Source of the DNA: Pelagibius sp. Alg239-R121
GTDB lineage: Bacteria > Pseudomonadota > Alphaproteobacteria > Kiloniellales > Kiloniellaceae
Assembly (NCBI RefSeq): GCF_947331435.1
Contig: NZ_CAMZOF010000002.1
Coordinates: 186,001 to 250,000, forward strand
DNA: 64,000 nucleotides
Direction: 5' to 3'
The notes beneath the pieces are model-generated. The model was not told the DNA's origin. It ran no database searches and saw only the letters and a program-made list of their open reading frames with translations. Shown here in pieces: positions 1 through 9,017 of the stretch. A program made the position numbers and the translations under genes. The first letter of the stretch is position 1. Every line of letters begins with the position of its first letter.

Positions 1-16
1 TTCCGGCTGGTGTGAG

Positions 17-1042
17 TTACTTCACCAGGCCGAGCGTTTTCAGGAAAGCCGTGTGGCTGTCGACCAATGCGCGGGCTTCCGGTGTCTTGTCGGCCCAACC
101 CTGCCAGGCCTTCTGCGCGGCGGCGCGGAAGTCGGCGCGGTCTTCGGCTGACCAGTCATAGAGAGTCACGCCCTTGGCACGCATGGCGGCAGCGGCCTCG
201 TTGTTCTTCACTTCGAAGGTCAGCGCGGTCTGGAACGCCAGCTTCTGCATGGAAACCTCGATGATGCGCTGCAGGTCTTCCGGCAGGGCGTCCCAGGCAT
301 CCTTGCGGATCGCCAGGTGATCCGAAGGCATGGAGTGAAAACCCGGGTAGGTCGCATGCGACACCAGATCATAGAGACCGAGCCCGACGTTGTTGGCGAG
401 GCCCGAGGCATCCGCACCGTCGATGATGCCGGTCTCCAGCGCCGTGAAGATTTCGGTGAAATCCATCACGACCGGGCTGGCACCCAGCTCGGCAAAAATC
501 TCGGTTTCCAGACCCGGAGGCGAACGGAACTTCCAGTCCTTCAGATCCTCGGGTCCGGCAATCGGCTTGGACGAAGACATCGATTCCTGGCCGTAGATCC
601 ACCAGCCGATGAGCTGCATGTTGTATTCGTTATAGAGATTGTTGGCCGCTTTAAAACCGTCACCATGATAGAGCCAGGCGTACTGCTGCCAGGGCGTGTC
701 GTAACCGCCCATGATATCGCCGACGAACTGGAACGCGGGGTTTTTACCCGTCTGATAAGCGCCGCCGGTCATGTCGCCGTCGAGGATACCGCTGGCGGCC
801 GCATCGAAGGTTTCGACTGATTTCACCACAGAGGACGAGAAGAACATCTCTATATCAAGACGGCCACCGGACATGGTTTCCACGTCGTCGACGAACTGCT
901 GCGCGAGCTTGCCGGATACGGTTTCAGGTGCGTAGTGAGTCTGGATTCTGAGGGTGTGATCTGCAGCGGCTGCACTGAAGACAACACCGCAGGACAAAGC
1001 CAGGGTTGCCGCGGTTGCCGCGAGCTGATGGGCTAGTTTCAT
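17..1042 (-). CDS. TRAP transporter substrate-binding protein (DctP family)
   Basis: Periplasmic binding component of a tripartite ATP-independent transporter. The 341-aa product has a Sec signal peptide (residues 1-27, ending AAAADH) and the DctP fold pattern: an N-terminal TLRIQTHYAPETVSGK strand, and the central segment with SPPGLETEIFAELGASPV and the TALETGIIDGAD motif typical of the family. Family members bind carboxylates or related small solutes; the ligand cannot be read here. No DctQ or DctM genes lie to its right, so they should be to the left, past the window edge. Upstream are two perfect palindromes that probably serve as operators. The setting next to betaine genes suggests an amine- or carboxylate-related ligand (inference). 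Confidence 0.9.
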   Translation of the reverse strand: MKLAHQLAATAATLALSCGVVFSAAAADHTLRIQTHYAPETVSGKLAQQFVDDVETMSGGRLDIEMFFSSSVVKSVETFDAAASGILDGDMTGGAYQTGKNPAFQFVGDIMGGYDTPWQQYAWLYHGDGFKAANNLYNEYNMQLIGWWIYGQESMSSSKPIAGPEDLKDWKFRSPPGLETEIFAELGASPVVMDFTEIFTALETGIIDGADASGLANNVGLGLYDLVSHATYPGFHSMPSDHLAIRKDAWDALPEDLQRIIEVSMQKLAFQTALTFEVKNNEAAAAMRAKGVTLYDWSAEDRADFRAAAQKAWQGWADKTPEARALVDSHTAFLKTLGLVK

Positions 1043-1116
1043 GAGTTCCTCCCGAGAACTGTTTTGTTTTTTCCGATGAAAATTGCAGGCTTCAGGTCGG
1101 CTTGTTATTTTTTGAA

Positions 1117-1132
1117 TGCTAGCATGCTAGCA
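1117..1132. promoter_or_regulatory. Perfect 16-bp palindrome, putative operator
   Basis: TGCTAGCATGCTAGCA is its own reverse complement. It lies 75 bp upstream of the TRAP binding-protein start codon, a normal place for a repressor site. The protein that binds it is not identifiable from this window; it does not match the palindrome near the LacI gene. Confidence 0.5.
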
Positions 1133-1227
1133 AACAATCGGCAAGCCGTTTACCTATCGCACCGGCATCAGCGCCCCACCGTCGAACGCCTTACAACAGG
1201 TTGGGGGACGCTTCGCCGCAGCATGGT

Positions 1228-1241
1228 TGTTATCGATAACA
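1228..1241. promoter_or_regulatory. Perfect 14-bp palindrome, LacI-type operator candidate
   Basis: TGTTATCGATAACA is a perfect palindrome with a central CG, the usual form of LacI/GalR-family operators. It lies about 186 bp upstream of the TRAP start codon. Its half-site (TGTTATC) differs from that of the operator at 7643-7658 (TGTAACC), so a different LacI-family protein is more likely. Confidence 0.4.
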
Positions 1242-1361
1242 TAGTCAAGCTGACTGATGACACCGGCTCCCTTACCGACCTGCCCGGCAAGAGAGCGTGT
1301 TCAGATTTTTATTTATTCTTCAGTGCGTTAGTTTGTTTTTTCCTAACAAACTATCCGGCAC

Positions 1362-3758
1362 TTATGAACGTGGCCGCTGTTTCTGCGGATCGTAAAACGG
1401 CAGCGGCACCTGCTGCGCGGCGAGGCGCTTCAAGCGGCCGTCAAGCTGGCCGATTTCGAAGGCGGCCTGACGACTTTCTTCCGTCGAGGCCTCAAGAGCC
1501 TCGATGGCAATCCGCGCCATGGCGACCGGCTGTCCGAGTTGAGGCGAGCGGCAGGCACTGGTCACGGTGCCGACCTGGGTTCGTCCGCGAAAAACAGGAT
1601 CGCCGTGGTTCGGGCAATCCTGTCCGGTGATCACCAGGCCGACAAGCTGGCTGCGCGGTGAACCAGCGTTTCGCAAGAGGGCTTCCCGGCCGACGAATGC
1701 CCGCTCCTTTGTCTTTAAAGGCACCGCGAAGCCTGCCCCTGCCTCGAAGGGATCGGTATTTTCGTCGAACTCATGTCCGGCGGTCGGCAGGGCCGCCTCG
1801 ATCCGCAGCAGGTCGAGCGCCTCCAGGCCCATCGGGATCAGCCCCTGAGGCGCGCCCGCTTCCATGATGGCATCCCACACGGCCGCGGCATCCTCCGGCG
1901 CGGTGAAGACTTCATACCCCAGTTCGCCGGTGAAACCGCTGCGGGATACCAGAACCGCCGGCCCGTTGAAGTCGCCCACCCTGCCCACGAGAAAACGGAA
2001 CCACTTCAGTTCGTCCAGGCGCGGGTGTGCGTCGGTCGTCCATATCAGGGATTTCAGAATGTCCCGCGATTTGGGGCCCTGAACGGCGAGGTTGCAGAGG
2101 CTGGAGGTCGCCGTACGTACCCGCACATCCAGGCCAAGTGACTCCGCCAGCTCGCGCAGCCAGTTCGTGGCTTGCGCATCGCCCGCCATCCAGCGAAAGG
2201 AATGGGGCGACAAGCGGAACAGCGTGCCGTCGTCGAACATTGCGCCGGTCGAACGGCACATGGGGCTGTAGACGACCTGCCCCACCGAGACGCGCCGCAC
2301 GTCCCGGGTCAGTGCATGGTCCATCAGGGCCTCGGCACCCGGCCCGGTGATATCCACCTTACCGAGTTGCGACATGTCCTGTAGAGTGGCGGCTTCCCGG
2401 CATGCCCAGTATTCCGCGAGCACGCCGGATGCGGTGTAGCTGCCCGGGATCCAGAAATCCTTGGCCGCACGATAGTCGCGTGTCAGCTCGGAACTGCGGA
2501 CGTGAAACGGCGTTTCCTTGGTCATGACGGCATCGGAGTCCGGGGTTGCGCGGAAGGCGATCGATTTTCGAAACATCTCTGTCTCTCGATAAATGCGAAG
2601 CTGAACGTCGGTGGGGTCCCAGCCGTTGATCGGCGAGGTGTCGTCGGGACAGGCAGTGGAAACACAAACCAGATCCGTCAGGGCTTTCATCAGGACATAA
2701 TCGCCGGGCAGCGACCAGCTCTCGTCCGACCGGATCGCGTTGCCCATCTCGACCTGAGTGTTGAAAAAGTAGTTGACGGCCGGCCAGGCGCCGCGCGGTG
2801 CGACATCCCAGGGACGCATCGCCTCGGAGATATTGGTCGAACAGTTGATATGACCGGGAAAGCCCTTGTTTTCGTAAACCCGTGCCGTGCAGGCCAGCCC
2901 AAAAGTGTCATGGCGCCCGCAGCTGTCCTGCAGAATCTGGACCAGCGGCTGATTGTCCTGATCATAGAATTTATCGGTCATGCCGGGGTTCGGATAGGCC
3001 CGCCCGACCATGGTGCGTGTGACGGTCGAATCGATAAAGCGTTCCTGCCCCCGGTCGAGTGCGCGCCGCGAAAAAGCGATGAAATCGGAACACTGCCGGC
3101 CGGCGATATCGACGACCTGAATATACTCGCCGGCTTTCACCTCGTAGGCCCGGCCGCTGCGGCGCGGCACCAGCATATCGAGACGCGGTTCGGCCAAAAG
3201 CGGCGGTGGCCGCTCTGCGCTGTCATTTTCTGCGGAGCGGCGGCGGGCGATCCGGACCTGCAGGTCGCCCGGCTGCGGACCGTCGATGACGCGTTCCAGA
3301 GCCCCGGCCTCTTGAACCGGTGCCGCAATCGCCAGGATACAGCGCCGCCGGGCTTCGAAACCCAGGCAATCACCCGGGGCACTTTCGCCGCCCAGTCCGG
3401 CGAACGCCGATGTAAGCGCCGTCAGATCAAGTTGGCGCCGATGCATTACGTCAGAGAACTGAGCGGTCAAGGCTTCTCGAAGCGCCACCGCCGGAACAGT
3501 CCGGAGCGCATCCGGACTTCCGGGGTCGAGAGCCTCCTGATCCCAACGGCCATCCGGACCAAAGCTTGCGAGGTGAAACGCCTGGCCGCCTTCCAGGTCG
3601 ATCACGTCGGCCCTGTCCCCGGCATCGAGGTCGAGCATCAGAACCCCTCTGGCAGGAAGAAAGTAGCGTTCCCGATGAGAGGCAAAACTGTCAAAGCCAG
3701 GACGCCTGACCGCTGCGGTTTCGGCTGCGGTCAGCGAAGCTGGAAAGAGAACGGTCAT
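1362..3758 (-). CDS. DUF1989-GcvT fusion, probable folate-dependent demethylase
   Basis: A 798-aa protein in three parts. Residues about 20-180 look like a degenerate DUF1989 (urea carboxylase-associated) half, with AGDRADVIDLEGGQ. Residues about 200-420 form a complete DUF1989 domain (AGEYIQVVDIAGRQCSDF, FPGHINCSTNISEAM). Residues about 430-790 are a GcvT/aminomethyltransferase fold (GYEVF, IPMGLEALDLLRIEAALP, QVGTVTSACRSP). GcvT-family enzymes move a methyl or methylene group from an amine to tetrahydrofolate. The neighbouring betaine ABC transporter and the sox genes at the right edge suggest a methylated amine as substrate (inference). Start chosen at MTVLFP rather than 14 codons upstream because an AAGAGA sequence precedes it. 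It is cytoplasmic, with no signal peptide. Confidence 0.85.
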   Translation of the reverse strand: MTVLFPASLTAAETAAVRRPGFDSFASHRERYFLPARGVLMLDLDAGDRADVIDLEGGQAFHLASFGPDGRWDQEALDPGSPDALRTVPAVALREALTAQFSDVMHRRQLDLTALTSAFAGLGGESAPGDCLGFEARRRCILAIAAPVQEAGALERVIDGPQPGDLQVRIARRRSAENDSAERPPPLLAEPRLDMLVPRRSGRAYEVKAGEYIQVVDIAGRQCSDFIAFSRRALDRGQERFIDSTVTRTMVGRAYPNPGMTDKFYDQDNQPLVQILQDSCGRHDTFGLACTARVYENKGFPGHINCSTNISEAMRPWDVAPRGAWPAVNYFFNTQVEMGNAIRSDESWSLPGDYVLMKALTDLVCVSTACPDDTSPINGWDPTDVQLRIYRETEMFRKSIAFRATPDSDAVMTKETPFHVRSSELTRDYRAAKDFWIPGSYTASGVLAEYWACREAATLQDMSQLGKVDITGPGAEALMDHALTRDVRRVSVGQVVYSPMCRSTGAMFDDGTLFRLSPHSFRWMAGDAQATNWLRELAESLGLDVRVRTATSSLCNLAVQGPKSRDILKSLIWTTDAHPRLDELKWFRFLVGRVGDFNGPAVLVSRSGFTGELGYEVFTAPEDAAAVWDAIMEAGAPQGLIPMGLEALDLLRIEAALPTAGHEFDENTDPFEAGAGFAVPLKTKERAFVGREALLRNAGSPRSQLVGLVITGQDCPNHGDPVFRGRTQVGTVTSACRSPQLGQPVAMARIAIEALEASTEESRQAAFEIGQLDGRLKRLAAQQVPLPFYDPQKQRPRS

Positions 3759-3907
3759 CGGATCTCTTGCGCTCCAGAAAAAGGGGCCAGAAAGAATCAA
3801 AAAAGGCCGGAATGCGATCGGTCTTGACGGAACGGCTCAAAAACCTGAACCGCCCTCCACCCACTCGAACCAGCCGCTAAAGACTGCAAAACGAAATCGG
3901 GAAAAGT

Positions 3908-3956
3908 CCGCCCGGACGACACCGGCTGCCGGTTCGGCAGAGGTGCAGCCGGGCGG
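3908..3956 (-). terminator. Terminator-like hairpin after the ProX-type gene
   Basis: Outer arms CCGCCCGG and CCGGGCGG enclose an inner perfect hairpin CTGCCG-AAC-CGGCAG. Reading leftward the structure is followed by ACTTTTC. It lies just after the stop of the binding-protein gene and would end the proVWX-type operon before the fusion-enzyme gene. Confidence 0.5.
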
Positions 3957-3980
3957 GAGGCAAGTGGCTACAGGGAGACG

Positions 3981-4955
3981 TCAGCCGTTAATCCACTTGT
4001 CGACGATTTCAGGGTTTGCATCGATCCAGTCTTCCGCAACGTCCTGCGGATCGAGCTTGTCGCGGCCGACCTGCAGGATCCATTCATTGACCGTGGCAGG
4101 ATCCAGCGAAATGTTCTTCAGGAATTTCGCCACCTTCGGCGCACGATCGTAGAGCGATTTCGAAAAGGCCACCCAGACCTGCGCATCTTTGCTCGAGCAA
4201 TTGAAGGTGGAGGCTTCGAGCCAGTCTTCGCGGTCCTTGGGCTGATAGACTTCCATGCAACCATCCGTGTGCGCGGGTTCGTCGATCGGCACGATGTCAT
4301 AGGCCGCATGCAGCCATTCCGGTGTCCAGTAATAGAACAGCATGGCCTCTTTCTTCTTATATGCGCTGTCGAGCTGCGCCTTGAAGATGGCATCGTCGAT
4401 GCTCACGGCCTCCCACTTGTCGTCCAGGCCGTAGGAACGGAACTTGATCTGCCACATGTTGGTCGAGTTCCAGCCGGGTGCGCCGGGCCAGTACTCCGCC
4501 TTACCGTTCCCGTCCCGGTCGAAGAGTTCGACGACGTCGTCTCGATTAAGGTCCTCGATCGTTTTTACGCCGTATTCTTCCTGGACATATTTTGGGATGA
4601 AGATCTTCTGCGTGCCTTTGTAAGGCGTCGTGTTGTGATCCACCGTGCCTTTTTCGTCGATGTAGGTCGCCCACTTTTCACCCTGGTTGGGCATCCAGAC
4701 ATCCGTGTAGACGTCGAGGCCGCCATCGCCCTTGTCCATGCCGGCGAAGATGACGGCCGCTTCGGCCTTTTTCATTTCCGCCTTGCCGCCAAGGCGCAGC
4801 TCGATGACACCTTTCATGACATAACCGATGGCCCTTGCCCCGTCCCAGGACAGCTCGCCGATGGCGATGGTTTCATCGGCCATTGAAGGGCCGCCGATCA
4901 CCGCTGTCATCAGCGCGCCGGCAACGGTCGATTTCATCAAAGTCTTTATCTTCAT
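3981..4955 (-). CDS. proX: Glycine betaine/proline-type ABC substrate-binding protein (OpuAC family)
   Basis: Periplasmic binding protein of 324 aa with a signal peptide (MKIKTLMKSTVAGALMTA, cleavage near SMADE). The OpuAC pattern is seen in IAIGELSWDGARAIGYV, in DVWMPNQGEKWATYIDEKG and in the Trp/Tyr-rich YYWTPEWLHAAYD segment, which in this family supplies the aromatic box that binds trimethylammonium groups. Start taken at MKIKTL because a GGAG sequence lies 8 nt upstream. Last gene of a proV-proW-proX-type operon; 123 bp separate it from the permease gene. Ligand is probably glycine betaine or a relative; choline or DMSP cannot be excluded. Confidence 0.88.
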   Translation of the reverse strand: MKIKTLMKSTVAGALMTAVIGGPSMADETIAIGELSWDGARAIGYVMKGVIELRLGGKAEMKKAEAAVIFAGMDKGDGGLDVYTDVWMPNQGEKWATYIDEKGTVDHNTTPYKGTQKIFIPKYVQEEYGVKTIEDLNRDDVVELFDRDGNGKAEYWPGAPGWNSTNMWQIKFRSYGLDDKWEAVSIDDAIFKAQLDSAYKKKEAMLFYYWTPEWLHAAYDIVPIDEPAHTDGCMEVYQPKDREDWLEASTFNCSSKDAQVWVAFSKSLYDRAPKVAKFLKNISLDPATVNEWILQVGRDKLDPQDVAEDWIDANPEIVDKWING

Positions 4956-5078
4956 GCTCCCTACTCCCATATTTTTGGTTTAACGATTTGTCTTCACAGC
5001 GATTAATACAGTCGAGAGTCTGATCGTTTTTCGCTGTCTCGGCGGAACCCGTGACTCAGCCTCTCCATCAATCGCACT

Positions 5079-6554
5079 CTAAGTTTGGTCGGGCTTGCGC
5101 GCGCCTTGCACGATCCGGTCCATGATCATGGCGCAGAGCGCGATCGCCGCACCGGCCAGCAGTCCAAGACCGTGTTCGACGTGTTGCAAAGCAAAGAGCA
5201 CGTCTTCGCCCAATCCTTTGGCTGCGATCAGGGCGGCAACGACGACCATCGACAGGCTCATCATGATTGTCTGATTGATACCGGTCATGATCGAGGTCAC
5301 GGCCAGCGGCAGTTCGACCTTCCACAGCAGTTGCCGCGGGGTCGCGCCGAAGGCCAGCGCGGCTTCCTTGACGCTTTCGGGCACCTGCGTGATACCCAGC
5401 ACCGTCAAACGGACCATCGGCGGCAACGCGAAGATCACGGTTGCCAGAATGCCGGGCGGCTTGCCGACCCCAAAGAACGCGATGGCGGGGATCAGGTACA
5501 CGAAACTCGGCAGAGTCTGCATGATGTCCAGGACCGGCCGGATGAAGGCGTAGATCCGCGGCGACTTGGCACACCAGATGCCGATGGGCACACCGAGCAC
5601 GACACAGATCAGGGTCGCGGCGCCAACCAGCGACAGGGTCGACATGGACTTTTGCCAAAAGCCGAACATGCCCAGATAAAACAGCGCCAGCGCGGTGAAG
5701 ATCGCGACGTTCTTTCCGGCGGTCCGCCAGGCGATCAGGATCAGCAGGAATGCCATCACCGGCCACGGCGTCCCGACGAAGATCAATTCCAGCAGATTGA
5801 GCACGGCGCGAATACTGATCGTAATGGCATCGAACAGCGAAACGAAGGTAATGGTCAGCCAGTCAATAAAGTCGTTGATGCCGCCGGCAACCGGCTGCTG
5901 AAGGTTCTTTCCGATCGGAACCTCGCCGATGACCCAGCAATTGAAGCGGTCGGCAAATCCGGCCTCGTCGCCTTTGGCCATGGCTCGCCACATGCGCTTG
6001 CACTCACGCAGAGTGGGCGCCACCTGGGTCGCGCGGTAAATCAGCATCGGGCCGATCGCGAGGATCAGGGCAAGACCCAACTGCACCCGGCGCGCGGAAA
6101 TGCCCGCGTTGATCGCGCGATCGATGCGCCAGTTCTGGTATTGGCGGTAATAAAGCAGATCGGCAAAACGTGCAGTCAGCACCCGTCCGCAGACGAAAAC
6201 CGCCACCCCCCACAACAGATTGACGCTACCGGTCCCTTCGGATGCCGCGAACAGCCCGCGGGCCATCAGCATGATTCCGGAAACGTCCAGCAGCAGTGCG
6301 ATCCAGAAGTGGGTCCAGTTGCCGCGCCGTGCGCCCCAAAACGGGCCTGCCAACAGCGCCGAGCGGTTCACATGCGTTGCCGTCAGGCGGTTTTGCTGTA
6401 GCTGAACAAAGGTGCCGCTGTAGTAGTCGGTTTTCTCGGCGGCGAATTCCGTAACGAGCTTCTGTTCCTCGAGGCTCGGGCCACTGTCCTGCGCTTCGGC
6501 ACCGAGATCGGCAGTTGCCGGTGTATCAGTCATCGCGGGTGTATCAGTCATCAC
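5079..6554 (-). CDS. proW: Glycine betaine-type ABC transporter permease
   Basis: A 491-aa inner-membrane protein, much longer than typical ProW. Residues 1-230 form an extra N-terminal region with two or more hydrophobic segments (FWIALLLDVSGIMLMARGLF, GLALILAIGPMLIY) and a short periplasmic-looking stretch. The C-terminal ~250 residues are the standard binding-protein-dependent permease domain with the EAA loop (VPESVKEAALAFGATPRQLLWKVELP). The first residues contain a small tandem repeat (MTDTPA twice). It overlaps the ATPase gene by 4 nt (ATGA), so the two are translationally coupled. Confidence 0.88.
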   Translation of the reverse strand: MMTDTPAMTDTPATADLGAEAQDSGPSLEEQKLVTEFAAEKTDYYSGTFVQLQQNRLTATHVNRSALLAGPFWGARRGNWTHFWIALLLDVSGIMLMARGLFAASEGTGSVNLLWGVAVFVCGRVLTARFADLLYYRQYQNWRIDRAINAGISARRVQLGLALILAIGPMLIYRATQVAPTLRECKRMWRAMAKGDEAGFADRFNCWVIGEVPIGKNLQQPVAGGINDFIDWLTITFVSLFDAITISIRAVLNLLELIFVGTPWPVMAFLLILIAWRTAGKNVAIFTALALFYLGMFGFWQKSMSTLSLVGAATLICVVLGVPIGIWCAKSPRIYAFIRPVLDIMQTLPSFVYLIPAIAFFGVGKPPGILATVIFALPPMVRLTVLGITQVPESVKEAALAFGATPRQLLWKVELPLAVTSIMTGINQTIMMSLSMVVVAALIAAKGLGEDVLFALQHVEHGLGLLAGAAIALCAMIMDRIVQGARKPDQT

Positions 6555-7615
6555 GGCTCTCCCTGTATGCCGCGCAGCAATGCGGTTTTGGTCACCACGC
6601 CAACCGCGTTGCCGTCGTCTTTGATGAGGATCGGGTGCTCGCTGTCGACCGACAGATCGACCAGCGCATTCAGATCGGTTTCCGGATCCGCAACGGGACA
6701 GAGGCTCTCGTCCAGACCGTTACCGCCATTCGCTTTGTAGGCTTCGATCGGCTGCATGACCGTATGGGCGAACACAAGCTTGAGCCGGGAAATGCCGGCA
6801 ACGAAGTCCGCGACATAACCATCGGCGGGCTTGGTCACGATATCTTCCGGCGTGCCGATCTGCACGATGACCCCGTCCTTCATGATCGCGATGCGGCTGC
6901 CCATGCGGATCGCTTCGTCCAGATCATGGGTGATGAAGAGCGTGGTCTTGTGCATGACGTGTGACAACGCCAGGAACTCGTCCTGAAGCTGGCGGCGGAT
7001 CAGCGGGTCCAGCGCCGAAAAGGGTTCATCCATCAGCAGAATGTCGGGATCGGCGGCGAGCGCCCGCGCCAGGCCGACCCGCTGCTGCATGCCACCTGAC
7101 AGCTCCGAGGGATAGCGGTCGCCGTAACCTGTCAGATCGACTTTTGCGATGGTCTCTTCCGCCGCAATGCTGCGCTGATAGGAATCGACACCGCGCAGCT
7201 CCAGGGCAAAGCCGACATTGTCGCGCACCGTGCGGTGCGGCAGCAGTGCCATGTTCTGGAACACCATGCCGATGGTCTCGGCCCGCACCTGGCGCAGCTC
7301 TTCTTCGTTCAGGACATTCACGTCCCGTCCCTTGAGGAAAATCTCGCCGGCGGTAGGCTCGATCAGCCGGTTGATATGCCTGACCAAGGTCGACTTGCCG
7401 GAGCCCGACAGCCCCATGATGCAGAAGATCTCACCCTGCTCGACGGCAAAGGAGGCATCCGCCACCCCGACGACGCAGCCGAACTGCGCCAAGACTTCCG
7501 GTTTACCGAGATTGTCCCTGCGGATGGCCTCCAGTGCCTCCGCCGCACGCGATCCGAAAATCTTCCAGACCGACCGGACCTCAATGACCGGATCCCCTGT
7601 ACTTGCATTATTCAT
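6551..7615 (-). CDS. proV: Glycine betaine-type ABC transporter ATP-binding protein
   Basis: Cytoplasmic ATPase of 354 aa. Walker A is GLSGSGKST (about residues 68-76), the signature is LSGGMQQRVGLARAL, Walker B is ILLMDEPFSALD, and the switch His lies in LFITHDLDEA. A C-terminal extension of about 80 residues resembles a CBS module, as in ProV/OpuAA, which in those proteins senses ionic strength. First gene of the leftward operon. A perfect palindromic operator lies 28 bp upstream of its start, so repression by the divergent LacI-type protein is likely. Confidence 0.9.
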   Translation of the reverse strand: MNNASTGDPVIEVRSVWKIFGSRAAEALEAIRRDNLGKPEVLAQFGCVVGVADASFAVEQGEIFCIMGLSGSGKSTLVRHINRLIEPTAGEIFLKGRDVNVLNEEELRQVRAETIGMVFQNMALLPHRTVRDNVGFALELRGVDSYQRSIAAEETIAKVDLTGYGDRYPSELSGGMQQRVGLARALAADPDILLMDEPFSALDPLIRRQLQDEFLALSHVMHKTTLFITHDLDEAIRMGSRIAIMKDGVIVQIGTPEDIVTKPADGYVADFVAGISRLKLVFAHTVMQPIEAYKANGGNGLDESLCPVADPETDLNALVDLSVDSEHPILIKDDGNAVGVVTKTALLRGIQGEP

Positions 7616-7642
7616 TATGCCGCTACCCCGCGTTTCCGCTTA

Positions 7643-7658
7643 ATGTAACCGGTTACAT
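7643..7658. promoter_or_regulatory. Perfect 16-bp palindromic LacI-family operator
   Basis: ATGTAACCGGTTACAT is a perfect palindrome with the central CG typical of LacI/GalR operators. It lies between the divergent proV-type gene and the LacI-type regulator gene, 28 bp from the former and about 175 bp from the latter. It is the obvious binding site for that regulator and would control transporter expression, perhaps also the regulator itself. Confidence 0.75.
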
Positions 7659-7833
7659 AAAACATAAACCCAAATTATCGTCGAGTGCAAGCCACTTTCT
7701 GTGGCGCGGGAGTCATCGGGCCGCAATGCTGCTTGGTATGTCTTCGCTTCGGCGATAAGCTTCCCCGGCACACACGGGCGATTCCGCGTGCAGACCGGCG
7801 ATTGGAGAGCAGTTTGATGTTGGAACGGACGGC

Positions 7834-8883
7834 GTGGTCAAACAGGTAATCGGTGTGAACCGCCGCACGACGGGCAGCGTCGGCGTGCGCCAGGTCGCCA
7901 AGGCCGCCGGTGTCTCCACGGCCACCGTCTCGCGTGCCCTCAATCAGCCGCATCAGGTTTCCGAGGAGCTGCGCAAGCACGTGACCTCGGTGGCTGCCGA
8001 GCTCAACTACATCCCCGACCCCGCCGCGCGCGCCTTGTCATCACAGAAGACCTTCAGGATCGGCGCCCTGATCCCCACCATCGCCAACTCCATCTATTCA
8101 CGCTTCATCGAAGCCCTTCAGCGACGCCTGCGCGAGTCGGGCTATAGCCTCGTGATCGCCAACTACGATTTCGACGAGGCCCTGGAGATGGAAGAAGCCC
8201 GTGCCCTGGTCGAGTCAGGAATAGACGCACTGATCCTCGCCGGAGAACATCGTACGCCGGATCTTTACGAGCTGCTGGCAACACGCAGAATTCCCTATCT
8301 GCTGATCTCCATTTATCTCCCCGACAGCCCCCACCGCTGCGTGGGCTACGACAACCGCGCCGGCGCCGAAACCATGGCGCGTCACATCCTGGAGCTGGGC
8401 CATCGGGAGATCGGAGTGATAGAGGGCCCCTCCGGCGTCAGCGACCGTGCGAGACTCCGTACGCGCGGGATCAGGGATGCGCTGAATGCTTTTGACCTGG
8501 AGCTTCCAGCGCACCGTCTGACGAGCCGCAGCTTCTCCGTCCGCAACGGCCGCGAAGGCCTGTCCCAGCTGCTCGATGGGGCACCGGAAATCACGGCAGT
8601 GATTTGCGGCAACGACGTGCTGGCCATCGGCGCACTGATGGAGGCGCAGTCCCGCGGACTGAACGTCCCCGAAGATCTCTCGATCTGCGGATTTGACGGA
8701 CTGGATATCGCGCAGGAAATGGTCCCGCAGATTGCCACCATGCACGTACCCACCGCCCAGATGGGCCTGAAGGCTGCCGAGTCCCTGGTCACCATGCTGT
8801 CGGGCGAAGAAGCGCCACACGCAGTCCTCATCGAAACCAGGCTGGTTCCTGGCGGCTCGACGGCACCGCCAAAAAAACCGTAA
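7834..8883 (+). CDS. LacI family transcriptional regulator
   Basis: DNA-binding regulator of 349 aa. The N-terminal LacI helix-turn-helix is clear (VRQVAKAAGVSTATVSRALN, about residues 17-36), followed by the hinge region PAARALSSQKTFRIGALIP and a periplasmic-binding-protein-like sensor domain ending with the VPTAQMGLKAAESL segment. The start is GTG, with a GGAACGGAC stretch upstream; no in-frame ATG gives a better start. It is divergent from the betaine transporter operon, with a perfect operator in the intergenic region. Its inducer is probably a transporter substrate or breakdown product (inference). Confidence 0.9.
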   Translation: MVKQVIGVNRRTTGSVGVRQVAKAAGVSTATVSRALNQPHQVSEELRKHVTSVAAELNYIPDPAARALSSQKTFRIGALIPTIANSIYSRFIEALQRRLRESGYSLVIANYDFDEALEMEEARALVESGIDALILAGEHRTPDLYELLATRRIPYLLISIYLPDSPHRCVGYDNRAGAETMARHILELGHREIGVIEGPSGVSDRARLRTRGIRDALNAFDLELPAHRLTSRSFSVRNGREGLSQLLDGAPEITAVICGNDVLAIGALMEAQSRGLNVPEDLSICGFDGLDIAQEMVPQIATMHVPTAQMGLKAAESLVTMLSGEEAPHAVLIETRLVPGGSTAPPKKP

Positions 8884-9017
8884 CACGCCGCATCGCTCAG
8901 ATCGCGCTCAAAGCCCGCCGGTCTATGGCGCTTACACCAGAGAGCGTGGATAGAAATATGATGATTTGCTGGGGCAAGGTTTCTCGCGCTAATCGGTCAT
9001 TCAAAGGGAGACGTCAC

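Larger units (their letters stand above)
1043..1361. promoter_or_regulatory. Regulatory gap upstream of the TRAP gene
   Basis: A 319-bp AT-richer gap between the TRAP binding-protein start and the stop of the DUF1989-GcvT gene. It holds no convincing gene but two perfect palindromes (1117-1132 and 1228-1241), so it is best read as the control region of the leftward TRAP operon. Confidence 0.5.

Noticed and set aside
317-820. Plus-strand frame opposite the TRAP gene
   Set aside because: Mirror of a clear DctP gene; no ribosome-binding site and no family features.
2502-3827. 441-codon plus-strand frame opposite the DUF1989-GcvT gene
   Set aside because: Long only because of high GC; the minus strand has clear domains throughout.
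5085-6401. 438-codon plus-strand frame opposite the ProW-type gene
   Set aside because: Gln/Asp/His/Arg-rich composition typical of an antisense shadow of a membrane protein.
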